The notes beneath the pieces are model-generated. The model searched no databases, was not told where the DNA came from, and saw only the letters and a list, made by a program, of their open reading frames with translations. This document shows positions 47,331 to 54,737 of a stretch of 54,737 bases of DNA, piece by piece; position 1 is the first letter of the stretch, and the number at the start of each line of letters is the position of its first letter. The position numbers were made by a program, and so were the translations under genes. The DNA lies in assembly GCA_900541135.1 (NCBI GenBank), contig UQIG01000012.1, forward strand, positions 1-54,737, written 5' to 3'. The stretch comes from an uncultured Collinsella sp. GTDB lineage: Bacteria; Actinomycetota; Coriobacteriia; Coriobacteriales; Coriobacteriaceae.

Positions 47331-48139
47331 GCGCGCGCCAGCCAGTCGCGCATCTCGTCCTTAAGGCGGCTCCAAGTCGCCTGCGTGGCGGGGTCGGTAA
47401 AGGGCCGCGTAATGCCAAAGGGCGCGTCGAGCAGGCGGTAGATATCGCCCTGCTCGCGCGCCAGCGTGCGGCTCGCTGGATAGACGAGCTCAAACATAAA
47501 GCAGATGAGTCCCACCAGGTAGTCCGCCGGCTCGTTGCGCTCGTCGCGCGCGACGCACCGATGCTCGTCAAAGGCGGCAAGCGTCGGTACCGAGAAGTGG
47601 CTGGTAAGAAATGTATCCTCATCAACCTTGAGGATGGTGTCGACGGTGCTGTCGGCGATGGTGCGCATAATGTCGATCTTGTCGCCATCGCGCACGATAT
47701 CGCAGAAGCACCGTGTACGCTCGTCGAGTTGTGCCGGCAGGCGAAAGTCGCTGTGATAGGCGATGCTCGCTCGGATGAGCTCGTCATGCGCACCGGTTTC
47801 GATAAAGTCACGGATGTTTGTCGTGGCGGGTGCATCGGCGGGATTCTCGCCAAAGAGGACCTCGATGCCCAGCGCCGCATGGCTCATGCTCTCGGCGTCC
47901 TTAAAGGTGTCCCAGCGTCGCAGCTGCTCAAAGCGGCCCATATCGTGTAGCAGGCCGCAAAGCCATGCCAGGTCAATATCTTCTGACGACCAGCCCTGCT
48001 CGCGCGCTACGGCATCGCATGCCTCGGCCACGTGGTACGTATGCTCGATTTTGAGCGCGATGCGTGGGTTGGTGGCGTCGTAGGCATCGGTGTAGCTTTT
48101 GAAGGCCGCGCGCGCCCGGTCTCGATCGATAGCTGTCAT
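47327..48139 (-). CDS. HD-domain phosphohydrolase
   Basis: A 270-residue protein. IEHTYHVAEACDAVA, then LAWLCGLLHDMGRFEQ, carries the His and HD metal ligands; further His and Asp lie in IAYHSDFRLP and VRDGDKIDIMR. All HD ligands are present, so a metal-dependent phosphatase or nucleotidase is likely; the substrate is unknown. AGGAAG is five bases before the ATG at 48139. It converges on etfA with a four-base overlap of coding ends. Confidence 0.87.
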   Translation of the reverse strand: MTAIDRDRARAAFKSYTDAYDATNPRIALKIEHTYHVAEACDAVAREQGWSSEDIDLAWLCGLLHDMGRFEQLRRWDTFKDAESMSHAALGIEVLFGENPADAPATTNIRDFIETGAHDELIRASIAYHSDFRLPAQLDERTRCFCDIVRDGDKIDIMRTIADSTVDTILKVDEDTFLTSHFSVPTLAAFDEHRCVARDERNEPADYLVGLICFMFELVYPASRTLAREQGDIYRLLDAPFGITRPFTDPATQATWSRLKDEMRDWLARA

Positions 48140-48265
48140 AATGACTTCCTAAAAAGTTGTGTCTTTCGATCCGGTGGCAATTGTAGGTGAACTCGGTTGC
48201 TGTCGGATGATGATTCTGCCGTATCGCTACATGCGGCTCGGAGACCTTGTCAGGATGAGAAGCGT

Positions 48266-48958
48266 ATGGTGTTCAAAATCGTTAGAACCGTCTGGCCGGT
48301 GATGCTTACCTATGTTGCAATAGGCGCGCCGTGCGGAATGATCATGGGGCAGACGGGAATGGAGCCCTGGATGGTCTTTGCCCTGAGCAGCACGTTTGTG
48401 ACGGGCAGCGGCCAGTTTATGATCTGCAATCTTTGGCTGGCGGACGTGCCGGCACCTTCGATTATCGCGAGCGTTGCCGCCATCTCCTCGCGTTTTGCGC
48501 TTTACTCGGCATCGATCGCGCCGCATCTGACGGGTGCCTCGAAGCGTCAGACGCTGGCTGTTGCCGCGACACTTACCGAGGAGGCATATGGCATCTCGCT
48601 TGCCAAGTTGGTTGAAGGGGAGGATTGGGGCCCGCGCGAGTCCTTTGTGCTCAACGTGATCCTCATCGCAACATGGGGCGTTTCGTGTACGATGGGCACC
48701 ATCGTCGGCGCCGTTGTCGATGTTCCCACCGCCATTGCAGCCTTTGTCTGCACCTCGCTCTTTATCTGCCTGCTCTTTTCGCAGCGGCTGTCGCGCGGCA
48801 ACGTTGTCGCGGCGGTTTCGGGCGCGGTGTCCGTCGCCGTATGCAAGTTCTTGGGCCTCACGAATATTGCCGTGCCGGCAAGCGTCGTGGCCGGCATTGC
48901 CATTGCGTTGGCGTGCGATGCTGTATTTGACGGAAGAGGTGCCCGCGATGCCCGTTAA
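48266..48958 (+). CDS. azlC: AzlC-family branched-chain amino acid exporter, large subunit
   Basis: A 230-residue membrane protein. VMLTYVAIGAPCGMIMGQTG, STFVTGSGQFMICNLWLADV and SSRFALYSASIAPHL follow the AzlC pattern. I start at the ATG at 48266 with AGGATGAG upstream; the frame opens earlier at 48197 but without support. It overlaps azlD by 11 bases. AzlCD exports branched-chain amino acids or their analogues in Bacillus. Confidence 0.9.
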   Translation: MVFKIVRTVWPVMLTYVAIGAPCGMIMGQTGMEPWMVFALSSTFVTGSGQFMICNLWLADVPAPSIIASVAAISSRFALYSASIAPHLTGASKRQTLAVAATLTEEAYGISLAKLVEGEDWGPRESFVLNVILIATWGVSCTMGTIVGAVVDVPTAIAAFVCTSLFICLLFSQRLSRGNVVAAVSGAVSVAVCKFLGLTNIAVPASVVAGIAIALACDAVFDGRGARDAR

Positions 48959-49271
48959 CGAGTTCTTGGTTCTGTGGCTGTCGTCGTGGGCTGCTATCGC
49001 GTTCTTTCGCATCACGCCGGCGTTCGCCTTGCGCGGGCGGACCCTGTCGCCCCGCATTACCGAGGCCCTGGGCTATATCCCGCCCGCTGCCTTTGCCGCG
49101 CTGGTCGCCAACGACTTGGTGAGCCCCGGCGCGTTCGACGCGGGACTCTGGCCTGCCTTGGTTCCCTGGATTGCGGCCGTCGGCGTCGTGGTCGTGGCGG
49201 TCAAGACAAAATCGATGCTGTGGTGCTGCGTCTCGGGCATCGTACTCTATATTGTCTTGAGCCTTATATAG
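48948..49271 (+). CDS. azlD: AzlD-family small subunit
   Basis: A 107-residue protein with four hydrophobic segments. FLVLWLSSWAAIAFFRITPA and ALGYIPPAAFAALVANDLVS match AzlD. GAGGT precedes the ATG, which lies inside the azlC end. It completes the AzlCD exporter. A longer frame opening at 48714 is an out-of-frame shadow of azlC. Confidence 0.9.
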   Translation: MPVNEFLVLWLSSWAAIAFFRITPAFALRGRTLSPRITEALGYIPPAAFAALVANDLVSPGAFDAGLWPALVPWIAAVGVVVVAVKTKSMLWCCVSGIVLYIVLSLI

Positions 49272-49420
49272 GGGTGGCGTCGCGGGCGCCGAATCTCGTT
49301 CCATCCCAACTTGTCGAATTTTTCACCGAGCTGGTCTATTTCTTCTGGTACCATGGTCAAACTTTACTGTAGCAAAGCATGACGTGGCTTTTGTTCCGCG
49401 TCAGCGGAAATGGGGGTTTC

Positions 49421-50443
49421 ATGGCACAGGAAGCGACTGCCAACGAGCAAAAGAAATTCAAGGTCCCGCGCATCCCGGGCGACATCATGATCTATCCCAT
49501 GATCGTCGGTCTTTTGCTCAACACCTTCTGCCCGCAGGTTTTTGAGATTGGCGGCTTCTTTACGGCTGCCTGCCGCGGTGGGTCCAATACCATCGTCGCC
49601 GCGATCCTGCTGTTTGTGGGCGCCGGCATCAGCTTTAAGTCCACGCCGGGCGCCATCAAGACCGGTATCGTCGTGCTGATTCCCAAGCTGGTCGTCGCAG
49701 CGGCTCTCGGCCTAGGCGTGGCATATTTCTTTAACGACAACTTCCTGGGTCTGAGCTCCGTGTCTATCATCGGCGGCATTACGTTTTGCAACATGGCGCT
49801 CTATACGGGCATCATGGGCGAGTTCGGCGATGAGTCCGAGCAGGGCGCCGTCGGTATCCTGTTCTTTACGGCCGGCCCCGCCGTCACGATGATCATCCTT
49901 GGTGTTTCGGGTCTTGCCAACATCCCTGTCGGTACTATCATCGGCTCCATTTTGCCGCTCGTTATCGGCATGGTTCTGGGCAACCTGTTCCCGTTTATCA
50001 AGAACCTGCTGGTTCCCGGCGCCAATCCCGCGATCGCTGTAATTGGTTTTCAGCTCGGTGCGTCCATGAGCCTTTCGAGCTTCATCGCCGGTGGTATTTC
50101 CGGCATCTTGCTGGGCCTTGTCACGCTGTTTGTCGTCGGTCCCATCACCTTTGCGTTCGAGCGCCTGTGCGGTGGTAACGGCAAGGCTGCCGTGGCTTGT
50201 TCCACCATCGCCGGCACGGCTATGACCACGCCGGTTGCTCTCGCCGAGGTCGCGCCGCGCTACGCCGAGCTTGCGCCCACCGCGTACGCCCAGATCGCCA
50301 CTGCCGTTATCATCACGGCAATCATGGCTCCGATTCTGACCGGCTGGGTCGACAAGAAGTTCTGCCAGGGCAAGGAGGACCTGTCGCCTGCCGGTGTCGA
50401 GGCCATCGAGGAGGCCGTCGCGACCGACATCGATGGCGAGTAA
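49421..50443 (+). CDS. kdgT: 2-keto-3-deoxygluconate permease
   Basis: A 340-residue transporter. RIPGDIMIYPMIVGLLLNTF, GGFFTAACRGGSNTIVAAIL and GISFKSTPGAIKTG are KdgT signatures, and about ten hydrophobic segments follow. It imports 2-keto-3-deoxygluconate from pectin or glycosaminoglycan breakdown. I start at the ATG at 49421 (GGGGG upstream). The gene is single; no KdgK or KdgA gene lies in the window, so the catabolic enzymes must be elsewhere. A terminator follows at 50490. Confidence 0.92.
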   Translation: MAQEATANEQKKFKVPRIPGDIMIYPMIVGLLLNTFCPQVFEIGGFFTAACRGGSNTIVAAILLFVGAGISFKSTPGAIKTGIVVLIPKLVVAAALGLGVAYFFNDNFLGLSSVSIIGGITFCNMALYTGIMGEFGDESEQGAVGILFFTAGPAVTMIILGVSGLANIPVGTIIGSILPLVIGMVLGNLFPFIKNLLVPGANPAIAVIGFQLGASMSLSSFIAGGISGILLGLVTLFVVGPITFAFERLCGGNGKAAVACSTIAGTAMTTPVALAEVAPRYAELAPTAYAQIATAVIITAIMAPILTGWVDKKFCQGKEDLSPAGVEAIEEAVATDIDGE

Positions 50444-50489
50444 CGGCCGTTACCGATAATTGATTCCGGCGTGCAATTCGCGCCGTCCG

Positions 50490-50531
50490 AGCGCCCGAAC
50501 AGAAACTGTTTTGCAGTGATGTTCGGGCGCT
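50490..50531 (+). terminator. Terminator of kdgT
   Basis: AGCGCCCGAACA (50490-50501) and TGTTCGGGCGCT (50520-50531), with an inner ACTG/CAGT pair, then TTTGC. A second small hairpin (CCCTTTAC/GTAAAGGG near 50543-50567) ends in GTGTTTATT. Confidence 0.75.
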
Positions 50532-50632
50532 TTGCTATGATTCCCTTTACCCCTGCGGAGTAAAGGGGTGTTTATTGCCCTGATTCGAATTGGGCGATTC
50601 TGACCATTCGGATATTGAAGGGATGGCGTCTA

Positions 50633-51775
50633 GTGGTTAAGGCACTCAAGATTGAGATATTCCTGCTATGCATGATTGTTCTTATCGGGCTTGCCGCGCG
50701 AAGTCGTCGCTCCTTGTTCTCGAGCACCCTGCAGCTATTGTTTAGCATGCTTGGCTACACCTCTGCCGCGTACATATTATTCGATATGATCTGGACGCTT
50801 TCGGATGGTGCGGACGGCACGTTGGGTATTGCTGCCAACTGGATTTCCAACGCGGTTTCGTTTTCGCTCTTTGCCATCGCGTGTCTCATTTGGTTTATCT
50901 ATTCCGAGACGATGCAGGGCTCTCGCCTTGTGACCTCGCGCTATAGGGTGGTGCTTGTAACGTTGCCTACGGCTCTGGTGGTCGTGCTGGCTTTTACCAG
51001 TTACTGGACGCACGCCTTGTTCTATATCGATTCGCAGGGCGTGTATCGTCGCGGCTTTGCCTATATGATCCAGCCCATTGTCAGCTACTGTTACGTTATA
51101 CATACGTCCCTGCATGCGTTTGTGCAATCTCGCAGGGTCGAGAGCCTGCAGACGAAGGCTATCTATCGAACCTTGGCATTTTTCACCATTCCGGCCCTGG
51201 TGGGCGGTACCTTTCAGATCGTATACTCGGTGCCTGGCCTTTGTGTCGGCATAATGATTAGCATGTTGCTGCTCTACATTATCTGCCAGGAGCAACTCAT
51301 CTCGACCGACCCGTTGACTGGCCTCAACAATCGCAACCGTTTTGAGACCTATATGCTGTCGCTCTTCTCAAATGTGGATCAGGCCGAAGATGTGTATCTG
51401 CTCATGATGGACGCCGACGGCTTTAAGCAGATTAACGATCGCTATGGGCATGTGGAGGGCGACCACGCTCTTCAGGTCATATCCGCTGCGCTCAAAGAAG
51501 TCTGCTCGGCGTCTGGTGGCTTTATTGCACGTTATGGTGGCGATGAGTTCGTGGTGCTCCAAAAGGCAGCAGCGGAACAGGACATCATAGATCTGTGTTC
51601 GGCGATTAACGACGAGCTCGCGCGCGCCGAGGTTCCGTATCTGTTGCGGATGTCCATCGGCTACGCACGGGTTGGTGATGGCGTCGATACCTGGCAAGAC
51701 TTGCTTCGCGCTGCCGACGCGGAACTCTACCGCGTCAAGGCCGAGAAAAAGAAAGCCGGCGCCCAGATACGCTAG
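50633..51775 (+). CDS. Membrane diguanylate cyclase (GGDEF domain)
   Basis: A 380-residue protein. The N-terminal 210 residues hold about six hydrophobic segments (LLCMIVLIGLAARSRR, and LCVGIMISMLLLYIICQE last), giving a membrane sensor domain. The catalytic domain starts at STDPLTGLNNRNRFE and has the intact active-site motif YGGDEFVV. The I-site RxxD before it is replaced by AxxG, so product inhibition by c-di-GMP is not expected. I prefer the GTG at 50633, eight bases after AAGGGAT, over a TTG at 50615. Single gene, ending in a strong terminator. The signal sensed is unknown. Confidence 0.9.
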   Translation: MVKALKIEIFLLCMIVLIGLAARSRRSLFSSTLQLLFSMLGYTSAAYILFDMIWTLSDGADGTLGIAANWISNAVSFSLFAIACLIWFIYSETMQGSRLVTSRYRVVLVTLPTALVVVLAFTSYWTHALFYIDSQGVYRRGFAYMIQPIVSYCYVIHTSLHAFVQSRRVESLQTKAIYRTLAFFTIPALVGGTFQIVYSVPGLCVGIMISMLLLYIICQEQLISTDPLTGLNNRNRFETYMLSLFSNVDQAEDVYLLMMDADGFKQINDRYGHVEGDHALQVISAALKEVCSASGGFIARYGGDEFVVLQKAAAEQDIIDLCSAINDELARAEVPYLLRMSIGYARVGDGVDTWQDLLRAADAELYRVKAEKKKAGAQIR

Positions 51776-51781
51776 AAAAAA

Positions 51782-51818
51782 GGGCGCACGACCGTTGCGA
51801 TGGTCGTGCGCCCTTTTT
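51782..51818. terminator. Strong bidirectional terminator after the GGDEF gene
   Basis: GGGCGCACGACC (51782-51793) and GGTCGTGCGCCC (51802-51813), loop GTTGCGAT, six A before the stem and five T after it. The following bases to 51965 hold nothing I can name. Confidence 0.9.
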
Positions 51819-51965
51819 GCGTTTGCGGGGGCCACCGGCCATAACGCCCAGGCGCGGTGCGGCAAGACGAGCGTCTGCCGCCGCGGCTCGGTACGAAATC
51901 AACGAGAATCAGTGTGCTCCATTGAGCTAAAGTGTGCGAACGCCCTCTTTAAAAAGGTGAGCTCG

Positions 51966-52901
51966 CTAGGCTTTTTTGGGTTTGTTGACGATGATGATGC
52001 CGCCGCAGACCAACAGCAGGGCAACGATGACGGTAATGGGGCTCGTGCCAGCGCCCTCGCCGAGCAGCAGCGCGCTCAGCAGCACACCAAAGACGGGGTT
52101 CATAAACCCAAAGACCGAGACGCGGCTGACGGGGTTGACGGCAAGCAGGCGCGACCACAGCGAGTAGGCGACCGCGGAGATAAGCGCCATGTAGATGATG
52201 AGCGCGATGGCGGGGGCAATCGCCGTGGGGGAGAGCGCGCCACCCATCAAAAAGCCGATGGCGGTGAGGACCAGGCCGCCGACCAAGAACTGCCACCCGG
52301 CAAGCAAGACGCCGTCGTGCTCACGCGAGAAGATACCGATCAGGCAGGTCGAAAGGGCACCCGCGACGGTGGAGGCTAGGATAAAACCCTCGCCGTCGAG
52401 CGTAAAGCCAAAGGTGCCGTCCGCGCCCGAAAGGTTGACGAGCGCGACGCCGGCAAAGCCCAGTACGCAGCCGAGCACTTTGGCCGCATTGAGCTTCTCG
52501 GTGTGAAATGCCAGGGCGGCAAAGAGGATTGCGAGGAAGTTGGCGCTGGCCTCGATGATGGAGCTCGACATGGCGCTGGCGCGCGAGAGGCCCAGGTAGA
52601 AAAAGAAGTACTGCCCGATAGTCTGGAAGAGCGACAAGATGCAGATGGGCTTGATATCGCGCGCTTGCGGAACGAGCGGTCGGCGCTGGGCCACGCTCAT
52701 GCCAACAATGACCAGCATGCCGGCAAGGGTGAAGCGCAGGCCCGCGAAGAGCAGCTGCGAGGCGCTGTCGTGCGCGGGAATACCAAAGAGGCCGTAGCCG
52801 ATCTTGATGCAGGGAAAGGCCGATCCCCAGAGTGCGCAGCAAACAAGACAGCCTAGGATGAGTCCGGGCAGGGTGGCGAGATACGGCTTGCGGCTTTCCA
52901 T
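51966..52901 (-). CDS. EamA-family transporter (second copy)
   Basis: A 311-residue drug/metabolite transporter. GCLVCCALWGSAFPCIKIGY at the N-terminus and FFFYLGLSRASAMSSSIIEA, then FMNPVFGVLLSALLLGEGAG, mark the two EamA repeats, with ten hydrophobic segments. I start at the ATG at 52901 (AGGAAGGA upstream) rather than 52943, which would overlap a terminator. It ends in the basic IIIVNKPKKA. Substrate unknown. Only about 100 bases separate it from purL on the same strand, and a terminator lies between. Confidence 0.9.
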   Translation of the reverse strand: MESRKPYLATLPGLILGCLVCCALWGSAFPCIKIGYGLFGIPAHDSASQLLFAGLRFTLAGMLVIVGMSVAQRRPLVPQARDIKPICILSLFQTIGQYFFFYLGLSRASAMSSSIIEASANFLAILFAALAFHTEKLNAAKVLGCVLGFAGVALVNLSGADGTFGFTLDGEGFILASTVAGALSTCLIGIFSREHDGVLLAGWQFLVGGLVLTAIGFLMGGALSPTAIAPAIALIIYMALISAVAYSLWSRLLAVNPVSRVSVFGFMNPVFGVLLSALLLGEGAGTSPITVIVALLLVCGGIIIVNKPKKA

Positions 52902-52934
52902 GATGTCCTTCCTACATGCGCGAAGTAAAAAAGA

Positions 52935-52963
52935 ACCCGCCACCGGATGTGTCGGTGGCGGGT
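52935..52963 (-). terminator. Terminator of purL
   Basis: ACCCGCCACC (52935-52944) and GGTGGCGGGT (52954-52963). On the minus strand TTCTTTTTTAC follows. Confidence 0.85.
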
Positions 52964-53000
52964 GTTGTTACCCGAAGGGATTGTACCTGATGGGAAAGGT

Positions 53001-54737
53001 TTAAGCGAAGTAGGCCACGCCGCTCTCAAAGATCGGCATGAACTTATCGCCGGGGACATGCTCGGGCACGTTACGGTACAGGTTGTCGCCGCGACGCTCG
53101 GCATGGCCCATCTTGCCCAGGACGCGGCCGTCGGGGCTCGTGATGCCCTCGATGGCGAGTGCGGAGCCGTTGGGGTTGACGGAGAGATCCATGCTGGGCT
53201 TGCCGTTCTCGCCCACGTACTGCGTGGCGACCTGGCCGTTGGCGATCAGCTGGGTGAGCACTTCGTCATTGGCGACAAAGCGGCCCTCGCCGTGGCTGAT
53301 GGCGACGGTGTAGGGGTCGTCCAGGCTGCACTGCGACAGCCACGGGGACAGGTTGGACGAGATGCGGGTGCGCACCAGACGGCTCTGATGACGACCGATG
53401 GTGTTGAACGTCAACGTGGGCGCATCGGGCGTGGCGTCGACGATGTCGCCATAGGGCACCAGACCGAGCTTGACCAGGGCCTGGAAGCCGTTGCAGATGC
53501 CCAGCATCAGGCCGTCGCGGGCCTTGAGCAGGTCGCGAACTGCCTCGGTGACCTCGGGAGCGCGGAAGAACGCCGTGATGAACTTGGCGGAGCCATCGGG
53601 CTCGTCGCCGCCCGAGAAGCCGCCGGGGATCATGACGATCTGGCTCTGGCGAATACGACGGGCGAGCTCGTGGGTGCTCTCGGCGACGGCCTCGGGCGTG
53701 AGGTTGTTGATCACGAAGGTGTCGGCTTCGGCACCGGCTGCGCGGAAGGCACGTGCGCTGTCGTACTCACAGTTGTTGCCGGGGAACACGGGGATGATCA
53801 CGCGCGGACGGGCGATCTTGGCGCCGCTGTACACGTGGATGTCCTTGGCACGGAAGTCGATGGTCTCGACCTCGGGGGTCTCGCCGGCGCTGCGGTAGGC
53901 AAAGACGCCCTCGATGCCGCTCTCCCAGGCCTCCTGGAGCTCGGAGAGCTCGATGACCTCGGAGCCGGTGTCGATGACATAGCCCTCGACGGTGGTGCCC
54001 AGGGGCTCGACGACAACGCCGTCGGCGACCTCGGGCAGCTCGGCATCCTCGGCGAGCTCGACGATAAAGCTGCCGTAGAGCGGGGTGAAGAGGCTCTCTA
54101 CGTCTACATCCTCGGCAAGCTCGATGCCGATCTGGTTACCGACGCACATCTTAAAGAGGCTCTCGGCGCCGCAGCCGTAGCCGGGCGTGGAGATGGCCAG
54201 GGCGTTGCCGGTAGCAGTGAGCGCCTCGACGGCGTCAAACGCGGCGAGCAGCTGCTGGGCGTCGGGACGGTAGTCCTCGCCATAGGTAGCGGGGGCGATG
54301 CGGACGACGCGGTGCGTGAGGCCCTTGAACTCGGGCGAGACGGCACGGGCGGCCCTGCCCACGGCGACGGCGAAGCTGATCAGGGTCGGCGGAACGTTGA
54401 GCTCGCCGGCCTCGTCCTCAAACGAGCCGCTCATGGAGTCCTTGCCGCCGATGGCGCCGGCACCCAGGTCGACCTGGGCCATGAGGGCGCCCAGGACGGC
54501 AGCCATGGGCTTGCCCCAGCGCTCTGCCTCGGTGCGCAGACGCTCGAAGTACTCCTGGAAGGAGAGGTAGGCGCGCTTGTGCTCAAAGCCGGCGGCAACG
54601 AGCTTGGCGATGGACTCGACCACGGACAGGTAGGCGCCCGCAAATTGGTCGGCTTCCATCAGGTAGGGGTTGAAGCCCCATGCCATGGCGCTTGCCGTGG
54701 TGGTCTCGCCGTCCACGGGGAACTTGGCGACCATGGC
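53001..54737 (-). CDS. purL: Phosphoribosylformylglycinamidine synthase, C-terminal 578 residues (5' end beyond window)
   Basis: The frame runs off the right edge, so the apparent Met at 54734 is not the start. The visible part has the end of the synthase domain (GAGAIGGKDSMSGSFED) and a fused class I glutaminase domain: PRVIIPVFPGNNCEYDSARA, IPGGFSGGDEPDGSAKF, nucleophile Cys in LGICNGFQALVKLG, and ISHGEGRF with its His. This is the large single-chain PurL type, usually about 1,240 residues. It converts FGAR, glutamine and ATP to FGAM in purine synthesis. The terminator at 52935 follows. Confidence 0.95.
   Translation of the reverse strand, partial: AMVAKFPVDGETTTASAMAWGFNPYLMEADQFAGAYLSVVESIAKLVAAGFEHKRAYLSFQEYFERLRTEAERWGKPMAAVLGALMAQVDLGAGAIGGKDSMSGSFEDEAGELNVPPTLISFAVAVGRAARAVSPEFKGLTHRVVRIAPATYGEDYRPDAQQLLAAFDAVEALTATGNALAISTPGYGCGAESLFKMCVGNQIGIELAEDVDVESLFTPLYGSFIVELAEDAELPEVADGVVVEPLGTTVEGYVIDTGSEVIELSELQEAWESGIEGVFAYRSAGETPEVETIDFRAKDIHVYSGAKIARPRVIIPVFPGNNCEYDSARAFRAAGAEADTFVINNLTPEAVAESTHELARRIRQSQIVMIPGGFSGGDEPDGSAKFITAFFRAPEVTEAVRDLLKARDGLMLGICNGFQALVKLGLVPYGDIVDATPDAPTLTFNTIGRHQSRLVRTRISSNLSPWLSQCSLDDPYTVAISHGEGRFVANDEVLTQLIANGQVATQYVGENGKPSMDLSVNPNGSALAIEGITSPDGRVLGKMGHAERRGDNLYRNVPEHVPGDKFMPIFESGVAYFA

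Noticed and set aside
54734..54737. Start codon of purL at 54734
   Set aside because: The protein begins in the middle of the synthase domain; the frame remains open to the window edge, so the Met is internal.

Overview
The window is GC-rich DNA from an anaerobic gut actinobacterium. Gene content and codon style point to Coriobacteriia, most likely Collinsella (inference; no 16S or marker search was possible). Pointers are a bile salt hydrolase close to the Bifidobacterium type, a reverse rubrerythrin, a flavin-based electron-bifurcating lactate dehydrogenase/EtfAB set, a PdxS/PdxT/PdxR unit, and frequent AGGAGG ribosome sites with GTG starts. I saw no tRNA, rRNA, CRISPR array, intact insertion sequence or prophage.

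Layout. 1-738: start of a secreted repeat protein that runs off the left edge. 0.9-12.5 kb: purine permease, two peptide-deformylase-like proteins each lacking a different active-site residue, bile salt hydrolase, Kup potassium transporter, EamA exporter with a divergent LysR regulator, an XRE-HTH/aminotransferase fusion, and an MFS drug exporter. 12.6-17.6 kb: an acidic protein with a 20-fold RGG tail, a 340-bp block of palindromes, the vitamin B6 unit pdxST/pdxR, and rubrerythrin. 17.8-24 kb: alcohol/aldehyde dehydrogenase operon, a 27-residue holin-like micropeptide, HIRAN protein, phosphoesterase and a DUF2130 coiled-coil protein. 24-33.6 kb: Ski2-like helicase and a tRNA-modification neighbourhood (TrmB, a Trm9-like methyltransferase, Elp3), with an XRE/DUF4097 pair between. 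33.6-39.3 kb: a three-gene operon of TerB_N/TerB_C protein, BREX-type ATPase and Lhr-like helicase, the best candidate for a poorly described DNA-processing or anti-phage system. 39.3-43.4 kb: DUF554 and a five-gene cell-surface operon. 43.7-47.3 kb: lactate dehydrogenase with EtfB and EtfA. 47.3-52.9 kb: HD protein, AzlCD, KdgT, a diguanylate cyclase and a second EamA transporter. 53.0 kb to the right edge: C-terminal half of PurL.

How parts work together. Lactate oxidation (Ldh-EtfAB), alcohol/aldehyde oxidation, deoxygluconate uptake and rubrerythrin fit a fermentative anaerobe. Elp3 plus a Trm9-like enzyme could give a bacterial cm5U-to-mcm5U wobble-uridine route. The TerB/ATPase/helicase genes overlap or lie close together and probably act as one complex.

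A second layer is a set of intergenic palindromes. Two of them, 3.3 kb apart and on opposite strands, share an exactly 66-nt core whose stems change by compensatory substitution while the loops stay fixed. That looks like a genuine structured element that ordinary annotation would miss.
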